A model generated the notes under the pieces. It searched no databases. It had not been told where the DNA came from and saw nothing but the letters and a program-made list of their open reading frames with translations. 52,182 nt of DNA. It comes from Phoronis australis. Lineage: Eukaryota; Phoronida; Phoronidae. The position numbers and the translations under genes were made by a program. Shown here in pieces: positions 24,186 through 35,075 of the stretch (positions within the stretch are counted from its first letter, which is position 1; each line of letters opens with the position of its first letter). The DNA is taken from the NCBI GenBank assembly GCA_002633005.1, contig NMRA01000200.1, positions 8,248 through 60,429 of the forward strand. Direction: 5' to 3'.

Positions 24186-25860
24186 CTGACTGACCCTCCC
24201 AACCAAACCACAGAGCGGTCACCTAAGCAATAAAATTTTCTTTTTGCTTTTGATATGACGCCGACGTCTTTCGGTAACGGCAGCACGTGTATATGTAGCC
24301 ACATTTCGCTTATACTGTGCTTCTGTCAGTTGGTAGTACTTGTGCAGCACTGACGTAAGGTGTACATTCGTTTTTGTACTTGAGTGCCGCCAATAAATTG
24401 CTAGACTCCCATGACTATTTACAGAACGATAAAGAAATAATAAACAAACGACGTTTCACGTGTTCTCTGCAGTTTATTTAATGTGAAAGTGAACAACAGG
24501 TTAGTCATCATCAACTCGCTAGGTTTTCAAAAAGTGACAGTATCTCTGATTGCGGTACGAAACCGATTGCGACGCGTCTGCAGGAAAGGCTGGTCGACGG
24601 AGAGAGTATCGTGTTCGACTGCTTTTTCTGACGTCGACAGTTATTTTAAAATTATCCAACCTTATCTCTGCAACAGCAGTCTAATAACGGAAATCGTGCT
24701 CACCGTAGTAGGTGTAATGGACCTAAACAGTGTCAATATGGTGGATGGCACACTCGCACTCTGCGATTGTATTTAATGATCTCAGCTCACCAATAGTCTG
24801 AAGAGTAATTGAGATTGACAGGAGAAAGCGCAATCATCGACGTTCGCTATTTAGTTGGAATGCACGGGAACTGATATTAAAAGGAGTAGTGAGCTAGCGT
24901 CTTCAGTCGACCTCTCGGTCTTTGTCAATTTCAAGCTACTTTTCTCAAGTCGGCGGATGTCGTTTTCTCCTCAAATCAATCAACATGTGTTGGCAGCCAG
25001 ACAGCTGTTGCCAGGAAGATTACTTTGTTTTTAGGCGTGTGCACTATGGGTACGTTACCAGTAAACAGTAAACACACAGATAATTATACCAGTACTCTTG
25101 ATGGTTACAGCATGCTCAGAGTAATCAAGGTAACGTATGTAAATGTTGTTAAGCGTTGGTGCCTTCCAAATGTTACAATTATATTAGACGCTGCTTCAAC
25201 AGATCGAAAATGGCCAACTTCAAAGTTAGATGAACTAAGAGTGAAGAATTTAATTAAAGTTATGGGAGACCTTATGAAGACGACTTATGAAGACGACTTA
25301 TGAACACGACTGCTTATTCAGCCAAATATCTACAAAGCTATAGATTTTAACTTATTAAAAGTTTAAGTTTTCTGAAACTAGAAAGCCTGTAGAATTGGAT
25401 TGTGGTCTTTTTGTTATTGGTTGGGTCACGTGACCACGTCTTTTTAATACAATTTAAGAAAGGTACAGTGGTAGGTAAACAACTGAATCAATAACATTAT
25501 TTAATTTTACTTATATCAATTTTAATGGTGAGATCTCAAAAACGCAGCTTTTTAAAATATCGTTTCGTTTTTGTTTTGTGCATGCACGAAAATCATAAAA
25601 GTCCTATATTTGATAGCCCCTTATGCAAAAGGGGGATATTTTAAAAACAATTCGTAACAGGGTTTTGGAGATTAGTACAGCATAGTATCTAATTAAATTT
25701 GGAATTGCCATGACCAAAGGCACTATAGCTGCTTCCGGCGGCTCAAATTAACCTATCGTGACAAGCAGTACTCTAGAGCCGAAGCAATAACAAACCGTTA
25801 GTTATTCTCAAACCCAGAAATCATTTCCGGTCTAAGTAGCTAACAAAATGACACCGAATT
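24186..25860. other. no recognisable gene
   Basis: Frames at 24483-24776 (+, 97 codons) and 25025-25303 (+, 92 codons) are open but match nothing I know and have no supporting splice or promoter evidence. A short 13-bp tandem duplication, ATGAAGACGACTT, lies at the end of the second. Confidence 0.45.
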
Positions 25861-25867
25861 TATAGCG

Positions 25868-26105
25868 ATTACAGGGAATTTCCGAAAATAGGTCCACCCA
25901 CATGTACGCTGATGGGTGTGTTTCGTTTTTATAAATGATAAATGCTCCACAAAACTGAATTTTTGAAAAAAAGTTGACGCTGAGAGTTCCGAATAAACGC
26001 CCCACTATTTGGACACTTGACACCAGAAGTTGTAACACCAAATAACGCCCATGGGCGTTTATTCGGCATAATTTTCCGAACAAACGCCCATTGGCGTTTC
26101 ATCGG
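25868..26105. repeat. palindromic element with CGCCCATGGGCG words
   Basis: TTTCCGAAAATAGG near 25877 on the left is answered by AACGCCCATGGGCGTTTATT, CGG and TTTTCCGAACAAACGCCC near 26043-26090 on the right. ACGCCCATGGGCGT is a perfect 14-base palindrome. The vocabulary is shared with 20868-21198, so both are probably copies of one diverged family. Confidence 0.5.
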
Positions 26106-26262
26106 GTGGGCATATCTATTGAGAATCCTGGTAGTTATCTTACTGACACTACAACAAAAATGTTCTTGTGGCATGACACAAAAATATTTCCGTGCATTAT
26201 TTTTAGTATTTTCGGTAGTCTAATTCTTCCAAGGGTCGTTCCTGTCTGCGCACTGATACGCC

Positions 26263-26428
26263 GTAAAATGTAACAATTTCGTAAAATGTAACAATTGTTA
26301 CATTTTATGTCGTTACATTTTACGTTGCTAGACCTCTCATAAAATGTAACAAGTTGTTACATTTTATGTAATTGTTACAATTTGCGTCAAATGCGCATGC
26401 GAGAAATGTAGTATTGTTACATTTTACG
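26263..26428. repeat. cluster of AAAATGTAAC / GTTACATTTT palindromes
   Basis: Within 166 bases there are three copies of AAAATGTAAC and four of its reverse complement GTTACATTTT. Several are paired head to head, such as ATGTAACAATTGTTACAT near 26286 and a second pair around AAGTTG near 26350. The cluster ends about 70 bases before the left inverted repeat of the THAP transposon. It can fold into several alternative hairpins. No coding capacity. Confidence 0.8.
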
Positions 26429-26496
26429 AAAGTGACGTCATATTTCATGAGTTTGCATGGTATTTGTCACACGGAGGAAAACCGTTGACACACTTG

Positions 26497-27758
26497 AAGG
26501 CGAAGGCAACCTTTTTCATGTAATTTTTAGCAAAAATAAGGTTCCTTGATTATCCCAGACATGTTTTTCACTTATTTACTGATTTTCGTAATTCAATTAA
26601 TTACTCGTCGTCTACTCCTGAAGTGACGTTTTGGGAGGCAAGAATTTCACGCCAATTTCTTTTCATATAGTCTGACTGTGAGAGTAGTCGAGTGGAGGAC
26701 CTGCGCTCTTTTGTTTGATAATTGCTCTAATCTCCGATCAGATCGTATCTAGCCTGACTGGGGTGGGCTGATAAAAATGAAAGTTAAGTTAAGCCAGATA
26801 TTATCGCACGTTCAGCACCCCTGACGTCTGGAAAAGTTACTGAACGGCAGGACGCTGTAATGTGGGGTGTACTCATTATTGTCTTATGTACAGAGGAAGA
26901 ACTGTCCCACTTGCACGAGTGTCCCGCGACACACTCCCACTGGAGGGTGATCTGAGCACCCAAACTGCTTACATCCCACCGTGTGACTCCCTCGCCACAC
27001 ACCTGGCACCTTCTATATAGCTCCAATACAAGTCCACAATAAACTTATCAAACTCAGGCTCACCGATCTGTTCATTGGATGACAAACTGTCTTCTTCACT
27101 GGGTGTCGAACTGGGCCTGTATTCACTCCCACTACTCAACATCGCTGCAGGGCTGCTTACAGGCTCTGGGCTAGAGACAACAGCACAGGGCGAATCACTG
27201 CTAGTTCCCGGAATTGCACGCAATGTGGTACGTTTGGAGGCACGGGTGACAGTTGATGAAGCGCCTCCAGTCACTGTATATAGTGGCCACAGCTCGCGAG
27301 GCTTCTCGCTTCAAAAATGCACTTCTTGGGGTTGGCGACGGGGCACTGCCAGGAATCAACGACGGTATGGTACCCTTCTTCAGGCGTTGTTTCTCAGGGA
27401 CCTTTATCAATTCAGCGTACATATCTCTCTCGTAATCTGACGGCAGAAAATGCTTGCCACACACTCGGTAACACCCCACTGCTTCGTACGTTGCGTGGAC
27501 GGGTAGCGCTGCGTTCTTCACAGTGAACGAGCTAGCCAAGTACGGCGAAGTGTGTCATCCTTCGGAAAGCGACGCAAGGTACCCAAAGCTCTCACAGTCA
27601 GACTATAATGAAAAGAAATTGGCGCGAAACTCTTGCCTCCCAAAACGTCACTTCCGGAGTAGAGGACGAAAAGCTGTAATTAAGTGAAAAATGTGGCTGG
27701 GATAATCAACGAACCTTATTTTTGCTAAAAGTGACATGAAAAAGGTTGCCTTCGCCTT
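26497..27758. mobile_element. 1.26-kb THAP-bearing DNA transposon, internally deleted
   Basis: The left end 26497-26684 and right end 27589-27758 are long inverted repeats of one another. Both start AAGGCGAAGGCAACCTTTTT and share AGCAAAAATAAGGTTC, TTGATTATCCCAG, GAAGTGACGTTTTGGGAGGC, CCAATTTCTTTTCAT and AGTCTGACTGTGAGAG. The left arm has an extra 17 bases or so in the middle. The interior on the minus strand is a broken THAP gene. The catalytic core of a transposase is absent, so the copy is a non-autonomous deletion derivative. THAP fingers occur in P and Kolobok transposons. The flanks show neither a convincing 8-bp duplication nor TTAA, so the superfamily stays open. Confidence 0.8.
26790..27605 (-). 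pseudogene. broken THAP-domain transposon protein (THAP finger, Ser-rich linker, zinc ribbon)
   Basis: Reading the minus strand from the right arm, one frame gives LRRFPKDDTLRRTWLARS, the classic middle of a THAP domain. A shift near 27530 leads to KNAALPVHA, CRVCGKHFLPSDYERD (the C-x2-H of the C2CH finger), then RLKKGTIPSLIPG, the AVPTIF-like end. A second shift leads to a Ser/Pro/Thr-rich acidic linker (27274-27030), ending EPEFDKFIVDLY. A third shift near 27020 gives ELYRRCQVCGEGVTRW, GAQITLQWECVAGHSCKW and a VHK..ITAS region. The CxxC..C..GH pattern looks like the zinc ribbon that follows THAP in Kolobok-like proteins as I remember them. The first Cys pair of the finger and the DDE core are missing. 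At least three frameshifts make it non-functional. Confidence 0.75.
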
Positions 27759-30700
27759 TACCGCTTTCTTTCTCGGATAGTGTGAATGAAATTCTATCAA
27801 ATGTGCCAGGTCGACTTGATAGATGTTTCCCTGTGCACTTTCCATGTTTTTAACATGAGTAGTTTTATGGTATAATCAAAAATGTTCAGCGTACAGTTTC
27901 TACTCCACACGGATGGAGTTTTACAGGATCGGGTAACAAGTTTTTTATCGTTAAAGCGTTCTTGCAATCTTTTGCTGGCGCTCATGCATAAACCAACTGT
28001 GTATCCGACATTACAGTAAACGCTCTCCCCTTGGTAAGAAAAATAATGACATCGTATTTGGCTAATATTTAACTATTTCTTCGGGAAAGAACGACAATAA
28101 CAGAATTTTTCATGGAGAATTCAATTTCGGAAGCCAGTTTGATAGAAAAAAGACCAGGTTTAGTCCACGATAGTTTATTTCGGCCATTGTTTTATTACCT
28201 TGGAGTCATCGCTAACGCCGTAATTGCGGCCCCGCTCCACACAAAAGGAGCAAAACCAAAGTTGCTTCTGCCCATGGGTTCTGTCTATCACCTTAAATAC
28301 GAATGACAATTTCTTAAACACATTGTGATGGAAGGAAATAAAAGCACGTATTTATTTGCTGGCAGGTTGACAGGCTTTGCCAAAGCAGCAGCAAAATACC
28401 GTCTTTGAGCACAGCGAGCCAATAGTGTAAAAACGTGTCGGTATAGTAACGTGTGCTATACAGCTTGAACGCTGAAAGAAAGTTCCAATGATGTCTAACC
28501 TGCTTGAAATAGCGGTGGTAACAACAAATGAAACCGTGACGTGTATACGTAAAAACGCGATGCCTAGATGGGGAAATAAAAAATATTTTGCACTCTGAAA
28601 GGACATAATCATTTTGCTCAAACCTGATCTAGGACGATAATTTAAATTCCTTCTCTCAAACTGCCCATGTGGTTCCAGTATCCGAAAATACTTACTACAT
28701 AAAATCTTATTTTCGACACCCTTTCTTTATATTCTTTTCGCCTTTCTTGCCAAAAGCGATTTTTGAACAGTATTTGACCCTTCTCTCTGAGCGTATGATT
28801 ACCGGTTGTCATCGGTTATTTCCGTACCCACATTTCCGGCTCATCAGTTCAGGAACTTGTCCTGAACTCCGCCATTTTTTCCTTGTAACTGAATGTGCTA
28901 TCGCTTGCTCGAAAAGTCTTCATTATTTTGTTTTATTAGTAATATCTCGTGATTCGTCTGCATATGTATTGTACTTATAGTTTGTAGTTAGTGGTCGTTG
29001 ATTTTTTTTTTTGAATGTTACGCGTACTTAGTATGTTAAAATAGCATTGGTGTTTGGTTCCTTAAGTAGGCCGGTCGAACTTAGGAACCAATATGAGTCG
29101 AACAATTTTTTTCGGTTTTATTTATTTTTCTCGTTTTGAAAAAGCACTTTGCTATCAGCGGAAAGGTAGTACATTCTACTCAGTAAAAATCGAAAAAGTA
29201 TCAAAATCGGGGCAAGCAGTGTAAAGTTATTGCAAGTTTTGTGGCGAAATTTGGGTCACTGTTTGGATTACGTCGGCCATATTGGAGGACAGCGGGATAA
29301 GTTACGAGTTCAAAAATTTGTGTAAATTGTTTTCGCCAACAAATTACTGTGAAATTTAGTTAGACATATCATTACTTACTATTCTGCACGATTTAACAGT
29401 GTTCACCAAGTTTCAGCCTCGCGGTTGTTACTCATTAAGTGATAAATGTGCTCACAATTCCCGTTGGACTTCGTCTCATTTCTGGCGGCACCGACAACAT
29501 GGCGACTTTTGCTGAACTGAAAGGCATGTTCAATCGGCTACTTTGTAATTTGTGAAGATTTAACGTTGATACATTTTGACAAACGTTGCTACAAAAAAGA
29601 AACTTTGTTCAATTTTCGTGTTTTTGTGCAAAAATATAAGATGTATTCGAATTATTTTACTGTAAATTTCCCATTCAGGTGATCTTACACTAAGCTAAAA
29701 AAATAGTTGAAATAATTTTGAAATGGTTTTTTGTTTGACAGTCAACTGCTGTTCAGGACGTGATTCGGTGTCACAAAATGATTCATATTTTTCTAAATTT
29801 TAAGTCTCAATTGCTTTCAAGTCATGTTTTGTAACTTATTGCTTCTTAATTCAGGTTATCAAGTCAACAATATGAATAATCTTAATTTGAGAAATAAGCT
29901 ATGTTGGATTGTGAAGCTTCAAGCCTCTAATTCTTGTTCCTTGCAACTTCATATTTTTTAAATGATGCTTGTCAAATTCTGGTGTAAGGAAACACTATTC
30001 CGTCACCATGGTAATATTTACATGTATGTTCACTTTCATATCATGGAAACTGTTGCTGTTGAATAGTGTTTGTAATGCTAAATGTTTTAAAGTATTGTAC
30101 ATTTTAAGTTACGTATTATGTTAAAAGTTTGAATCATTTTGGGTTAATGAATAATAATGATAACATTTTGTATTGGACTTCTCATACTTATGTGCTCTAA
30201 CGAGCTCCCTTTTTGGAGAACTGGAAAAAGGTCTGCCTCAGTCAGAGAAGCCCGAATTCCGAAAAAAGTAGAAAATGAGACAAAATTCCATTAGAAGACA
30301 GGAAGTACCAAAATGTAGCGTCTGCAATTCATAGCTCTGAACATACCCACTGAACCTGAAAAGATAGACATTCCCAAAAATTCCAGTCCCCCCCCCATTC
30401 TTTTAGGCTTGGTGCGCTCATACGAAGTCTGGGAAAATCTCTATTGAAAGTTAATAACTTTGCACAGTTCGCCAGAAGTACCCAAGTTCTAAATAAACCT
30501 CGTTTGAGCGAGCGCTGTGGCCAGCGACCAGTTAGGCCTAAGGGTAGCCTTGGCGCAAAGCTGTATAGGCCTACTAACAAGCTGTATTTTGACGATAGTC
30601 TTCACTGGTAGCTGGCACTGGGGCTAACTAAGGTCTGCCGCGGCAGTGTGACACAGGACTAACCAGCCCGTAATTTCATGCAAGTGTCTGAAACTACCCT

Positions 30701-30900
30701 TGAATATATGCAGCATTTATGATTTGACCATTTTACTTCGACAAGATAGCTTGCAACCGCATGCGTTTACCGTTCGCCAGTGTCTGTGGTCTCGATCGGC
30801 ACCGGGTCCGGGCTGCGGTCGATTATTTTATCCCCGTTTGCAGGCTGGTAACAGGCACTCACACTGACGGCGTTTTCTCAGCCTGGGTTCCTGAATGAAT
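27759..30900. other. no recognisable gene
   Basis: Only short unrelated frames, both strands. 29.0-30.2 kb is AT-rich. At 29493-29505 there is ACAACATGGCGAC, a YY1-like ATGGCG context that opens an 18-codon frame beginning MATFAELKG. A C-run lies near 30390. Confidence 0.45.
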
Positions 30901-30924
30901 TGTACTTCCGGGTTCGCGGCAAGT

Positions 30925-30962
30925 TCAAAATGGCGGTGGTTCTTGGGGTGCGAATCGTGAGT
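30925..30962 (+). promoter_or_regulatory. YY1-like ATGGCGG site with possible short first exon
   Basis: TTCAAAATGGCGGTGG fits the known YY1 site CAANATGGCGGC at all but the last base. Such sites often overlap start codons. Here ATG (30930) opens a nine-codon frame, MAVVLGVRI, followed at 30957 by GTGAGTGG, a good splice-donor sequence. No downstream exon could be joined with confidence, and the next recognisable coding sequence is transposon-derived. This is a hint of a promoter or first exon, nothing more. Confidence 0.2.
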
Positions 30963-31159
30963 GGCGCGTTCATTTAAACTTTTTTCGAGTACGGATCGTG
31001 TATTAGTTATGGGGTATGTACTTCTTGGATCCTTATAACATCCTCTACCCATGTAATAAGGGTTAACAACGCGTAAGAGAAGGACTTTAAAGGGACAATA
31101 GTCCAAAGAAGCTGACTGGACGTGAAGTCACGTGTCTCATGAGGAGCCACTTTTTGTGT

Positions 31160-31710
31160 TGCAGCTCGAGAGGAATCGCTAACCGGAAGAGGAAAGAAAA
31201 GGTAATGTACCCGTATATTAAAGGTCTTTCGGAATCTGCACAACGTGTGTTCAGACAATATGGCGTAGTTACTGCTATGAAGCCGTGTAAGACTATCAGG
31301 AATGTTTTACTTCATCCCAAAGACAGAATAAGTGAGGATAAAAAATGTCAGAGTGTTTATCGCGTTCCTTACCTCAACTGTGAGTCAGTATACATCGGGG
31401 AGACTGGGCGAGAGTTTTCAATCGGGCTTAACGAACACAGAGAGGAGGTGGATGAGCTATCTCAGCGTAGAGTCACGCGTTCAGAGAGGAGGTGGTCTCA
31501 GAATACTATCAACAAATCTGCAGTGACGGACCACGCTATTGCTTTTAACCACGTAATTAACTGGAAAGACTGTAGAGTCGGAAAATAGCTTGAAATCCAG
31601 ACGGATTAGAGAGTCTATTTGGGTGAAAAAAGTGGCTCAGTTATGAACAGTGACGATGGGGGATATAAATTGTCTAAAATTTGGAATAGTGTCATCACCT
31701 CGCCACCTAT
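31160..31710 (+). pseudogene. Penelope-like element GIY-YIG endonuclease region, frameshifted
   Basis: The first frame, to the stop at 31586, carries YPYIKGLSESAQRVFRQYGV, then PCKTIRNVLLHPKDRI, then CQSVYRVPYLNC and ESVYIGETGREFSIGLNEHR, then AVTDHAIAFNHVINWKDCRV. This order is that of the linker plus GIY-YIG nuclease domain of Penelope-like retroelements. SVY and YIG correspond to the GIY and YIG motifs; Arg of TGR and the downstream EHR match conserved positions. The protein continues in two other frames: SRRIRESIWVKK (from about 31588) and SGSVMNSDDGGYKLSKIWN (from about 31628). Those blocks are the usual C-terminus. The reverse transcriptase that should precede is absent. A splice-acceptor-like TTTTGTGTTGCAG (31150-31162) lies at the left edge of the similarity. 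The copy is dead. Confidence 0.85.
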
Positions 31711-32430
31711 ATACTTCCGAAGATGCATGGCTGCTGTGAGTAGCCAAAACTGTCAAGGTAACAGCGTGTTTGCTAGGTTGTGTCAATAAGAATTAATCTA
31801 TGTGTTCTCTACCAACCTTATGAAATTATTGAGTGACATTCTGTTGAATCACTGTGCTTTTCTAAGAATATTGGGGCCCATTCCACATAAAATCGTTGCG
31901 TGTTTTGTATGTTCGTTACGAGCTATTCTAATGACCCGGTGACCGCAGCCGACTAATCATTAGTTGCCGAAAAATGTATGCCTCCAGAGTTCAACTTAAC
32001 GCAATTGTTGAACTTACACGTCCCCAGTTCTTTGATAAGGAATGTTTTCAAAAAGTCAGAGACAATGTTGCGGTCTGAATTCAGTTCTTTGTGGCAAACT
32101 ACAGATGACTATAGTTCTATTTACAAATAACACAGTGCTTGCCGATAGTTCAGAAATAATAAGTTTTTGAAGTTGGTTCACGTCTAAACAAGATTTTAAA
32201 TCTCAGCCTCCTCGTTTCCAAAAAGTTGGCCTACTCGCGGCACCTACAGCTGTCAAGACGTTCCTCGCAATAACGTTAAAGCTGAACATAGGAGCTATCC
32301 CCTTTAAAATCCTTTTGGAACAGCACTCGCCGTCTTCTATGGAAAGCCCGATGACAACATTGAACCATGAGATGATGAGGACCATGATGTATCAGGACTT
32401 TGCTAAACAATGCATTGTGTCCTCAATCAA
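31711..32430. other. no recognisable gene
   Basis: TTGGGGCCCATTCCACATAA near 31870 resembles the GGGGCC-type end of the MITE at 47.07 kb, but no partner end was found. Otherwise nothing was seen. Confidence 0.4.
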
Positions 32431-32439
32431 TAAATTTAA

Positions 32440-32456
32440 AAATAAAAATAATAATA

Positions 32457-32499
<43 letters not shown>

Positions 32500-32600
32500 G
32501 ATAACGAAAACGAAGCAATAACGAGTAATACTAGTGATAGTAGTAATAGCATTAATGGCAGTAACAGTAGTGATGGTAATGTAATAATAATAAAAATGAT
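32440..32600. repeat. AAT/ATA microsatellite, decaying to the right
   Basis: Almost pure (ATA)n from about 32447 to 32497, followed by diverged ATA/GTA/ACG triplets to about 32600. Open frames across it are artefacts. Confidence 0.95.
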
Positions 32601-33179
32601 AATAGGTAGCCAAATTCATGTCGTGTCAGCCCGTCTCATTCCTATAGAAGATGTATACGAAAAGTGCAGCCCAAAAGGGTGTTTTTTTCACATAAAAAAA
32701 TACTCTCTCATTGTGAAACTGTTCTGCGTAAAACGACAGAACAATCTAAAGTTATTGGGAATGTTTTTACAAGTAGAAGCTTTTCGCAGTTGATTAGTAG
32801 TGAAGTGACCCAAAGGAAGTTACCGTCGTCCGAGAGTATAGAACAGCAATCATGGACAGCGAATAGTGTGCGAGAGTAAATATTATGCTTTCTAACTCTT
32901 CATGGGCTCAATTGCAATTACTGTACATTAAAATTTTCCCAATCAACATTCTTTAAAATGATTGGTCCGTCTGGGAGCAAAGAAGTATGTCCCGCGAGAC
33001 GCGAAAGTGATGCGGAGATAATAGCGTCCTCGAAAGAAAAAAATGTTTTGAGAGGCAGCTCGAACCGCTGCAGACAGCATGACTAAGTGCTTTGTCCTCA
33101 CGTCATGTCAAATGTTGGTGACGATAAAACAGCTAAATATTAACGTTCCGTTAACGATTGTATCCGATCGTGATCAAAG

Positions 33180-33400
33180 ACAATAGGCTTCTAGGACCTT
33201 CCGATCTACATGTTGTGTGCAAATTTCGTGAAAATCGGACCTAAATTGCGACCTGTAGAGTGCGAACAAACAAAAAAAAAACTTGCTGTCAGACCAACAT
33301 ACTTGACGGAATTCGAAGAATTCCGCCAAGTAAAAAAACTTAGTGGAAGAGCAACATACTTGGCGAAATTTATTTCGCCAAGTAACTATGATAGCTCTAA
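33180..33400 (+). repeat. dispersed-repeat fragment with two perfect or near-perfect hairpins
   Basis: CAAATTTCGTGAAAATCGGA near 33218 has the same wording as the dispersed family at 35.4 and 45.2 kb. Two hairpins follow. At 33301-33331, ACTTGACGGAATTC pairs with GAATTCCGCCAAGT with one mismatch around GAA. At 33358-33383, ACTTGGCGAAAT pairs exactly with ATTTCGCCAAGT around TT. The arms ACTTGRCG are shared by both. Confidence 0.6.
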
Positions 33401-33821
33401 ACGTACTAAACCGAAGACAAAACTGAAATTTGAATTCCCAGACACGCACCAGCAACAAATGTGTACCGTTACCATAACAGCGGTCAGCATTGCAATTTCT
33501 TGACTTGATTTATTGACCACTGATTTAAAGCTTGACATTTGGGGTGTGACATTGGATCAACCTGTGGTTACACAATAGAACGATGTTTTGTGCAAGGGAC
33601 GTGTCGTTCGGATGAATAAGTTTTCACCTGACAGTTCAATACGAAATGGTGCCTTTTCCGATCAGTTCCCTACCAAATAGTTTACTGTACATTAGAGTCT
33701 CTACAAAAAGGTCCATTTTTGCAACAACAGTGCAGTACACGTGGGCGTTATATTTTATTTTGTTGAAGTACATACAATTTGTGTTTGCTGTGTCTACAGG
33801 ATATCTGGTTCAATTTATTGT

Positions 33822-33929
33822 GTATTTATTTATTACAAGTATTACTTATTTATTGCAAGTATTACTTATTTATTACAAGTATTACTTATTTATTACAAGT
33901 ATTACTTATTTATTACAAGTATTACTTAT
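33822..33929. repeat. 20-bp minisatellite, about five units
   Basis: Tandem copies of ATTACTTATTTATTACAAGT, one with TTGCAAGT. The open frame over it is only a consequence of the repeat. Confidence 0.95.
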
Positions 33930-33983
33930 AGTTAGCATTGTTCTTATAGCATTATTTCATCTTTTATGCATTCACGACTTGGT

Positions 33984-34041
33984 CCCGTAAGGTGTGAAGC
34001 GTTCGCTGTGTTCCCGTAAGGTGTGAAGCGTTCGCTGTGTT
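33984..34041. repeat. 29-bp direct duplication
   Basis: CCCGTAAGGTGTGAAGCGTT then CGCTGTGTT occurs twice in tandem, with no differences between the copies. Confidence 0.95.
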
Positions 34042-34059
34042 TACGTTAGACATGGGAAA

Positions 34060-35060
34060 TTGCCCTGGTGCTGCATACCTTAGGAAACAATATATCACGT
34101 AAATGCTGTGCTGTTATCAATGCCTCTTAAGTATCATTTAGAATTGTCATCGTCAGTTTTTTGTTCTTAAATATTGCATTTTATTTTGTTGTTGAACGTA
34201 CACAAATGTGAATGATAACACCATAAAGTACACACGTAATGTGTCTTCATTACCGTAATTCAAATACACATGTACAGATATATTCATGAATGTACGTTTT
34301 ACGAGTGTAGCCGTAGTGAACGAAGTCCTCAATCATATTACCTTGGTACTTCTCCCATAACAGTAGAGCGTAGAGTGGATTGCTGTGCGAACAGATTGTG
34401 GCAAAGGGATGTTGCAGTTGCTTTGTCATCTGGAATACAGCAGCTTCTGTGAGATTCATGTCTCATATGCACACTGTATCGTCTCCCAGGTGATGCAGTC
34501 GAATACATTCCTCTTTAAATGCACCGAGTACCTGACCCTGTACTGTACGCAGATCTTCAGATGAAGTTCGACCGGGTACATGGAGGAATAGTGCTCGCAG
34601 GCAGAAAGGTTCAATATCATTCTAACTGGCAGAGTAAATATTACGAAGATGAAGTTTTGAGAATTTTAATCAATTATTTACAAAAAGGTATTTCCAATTT
34701 AGAGTTGCTTTTCATAGTAACCGATACCTGTAAAAAAGAAAAGAAAAACAAAAGTAAAATGAAGTACAATTGGTAGGTATTTTGTCATATCAGTGATCTA
34801 CACAACCAGTTTTAGTCTGTCAACAGGTTTGCCAATGGTCCCATCACGTTTGAGTAACCTCAAACATACAAAATTTGCGTTCGTCCATAACAAAAATGAC
34901 TGCAGGTCGAGTGCAGTTAGATCTTTACGACAGGTAGGTTTGGATTTTCAATTGTGGAGAACACTCACTATGTAGCATGTCACACATAACATGAAAGTGA
35001 AACATAAATGCGATCATAGACATAAACAACTTCCAGCCATTAAAAGAAAGTGCTTAGAGA
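34060..35060. other. no recognisable gene
   Basis: Frames at 34270-34452 and 34519-34776 (+) are open but unrecognised. No repeat structure was noticed. Confidence 0.4.
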
Positions 35061-35075
35061 ATTGGGAAGAAAATT

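Noticed and set aside
24483-25303. Two plus-strand frames of about 90-97 codons
   Set aside because: No domain, no homologous second copy in the window and no promoter or splice context.
27075-27440. 121-codon plus frame over the THAP element
   Set aside because: It is the shadow of the minus-strand THAP linker and finger, which show recognisable motifs.
26489-27766. Target-site duplication of the THAP transposon
   Set aside because: CACACTTG on the left and TACCGCTT on the right do not match convincingly, and TTAA is absent.
33646-33990. 114-codon hydrophobic plus frame
   Set aside because: Its C-terminal half is the translated 20-bp minisatellite and the rest has no motif.
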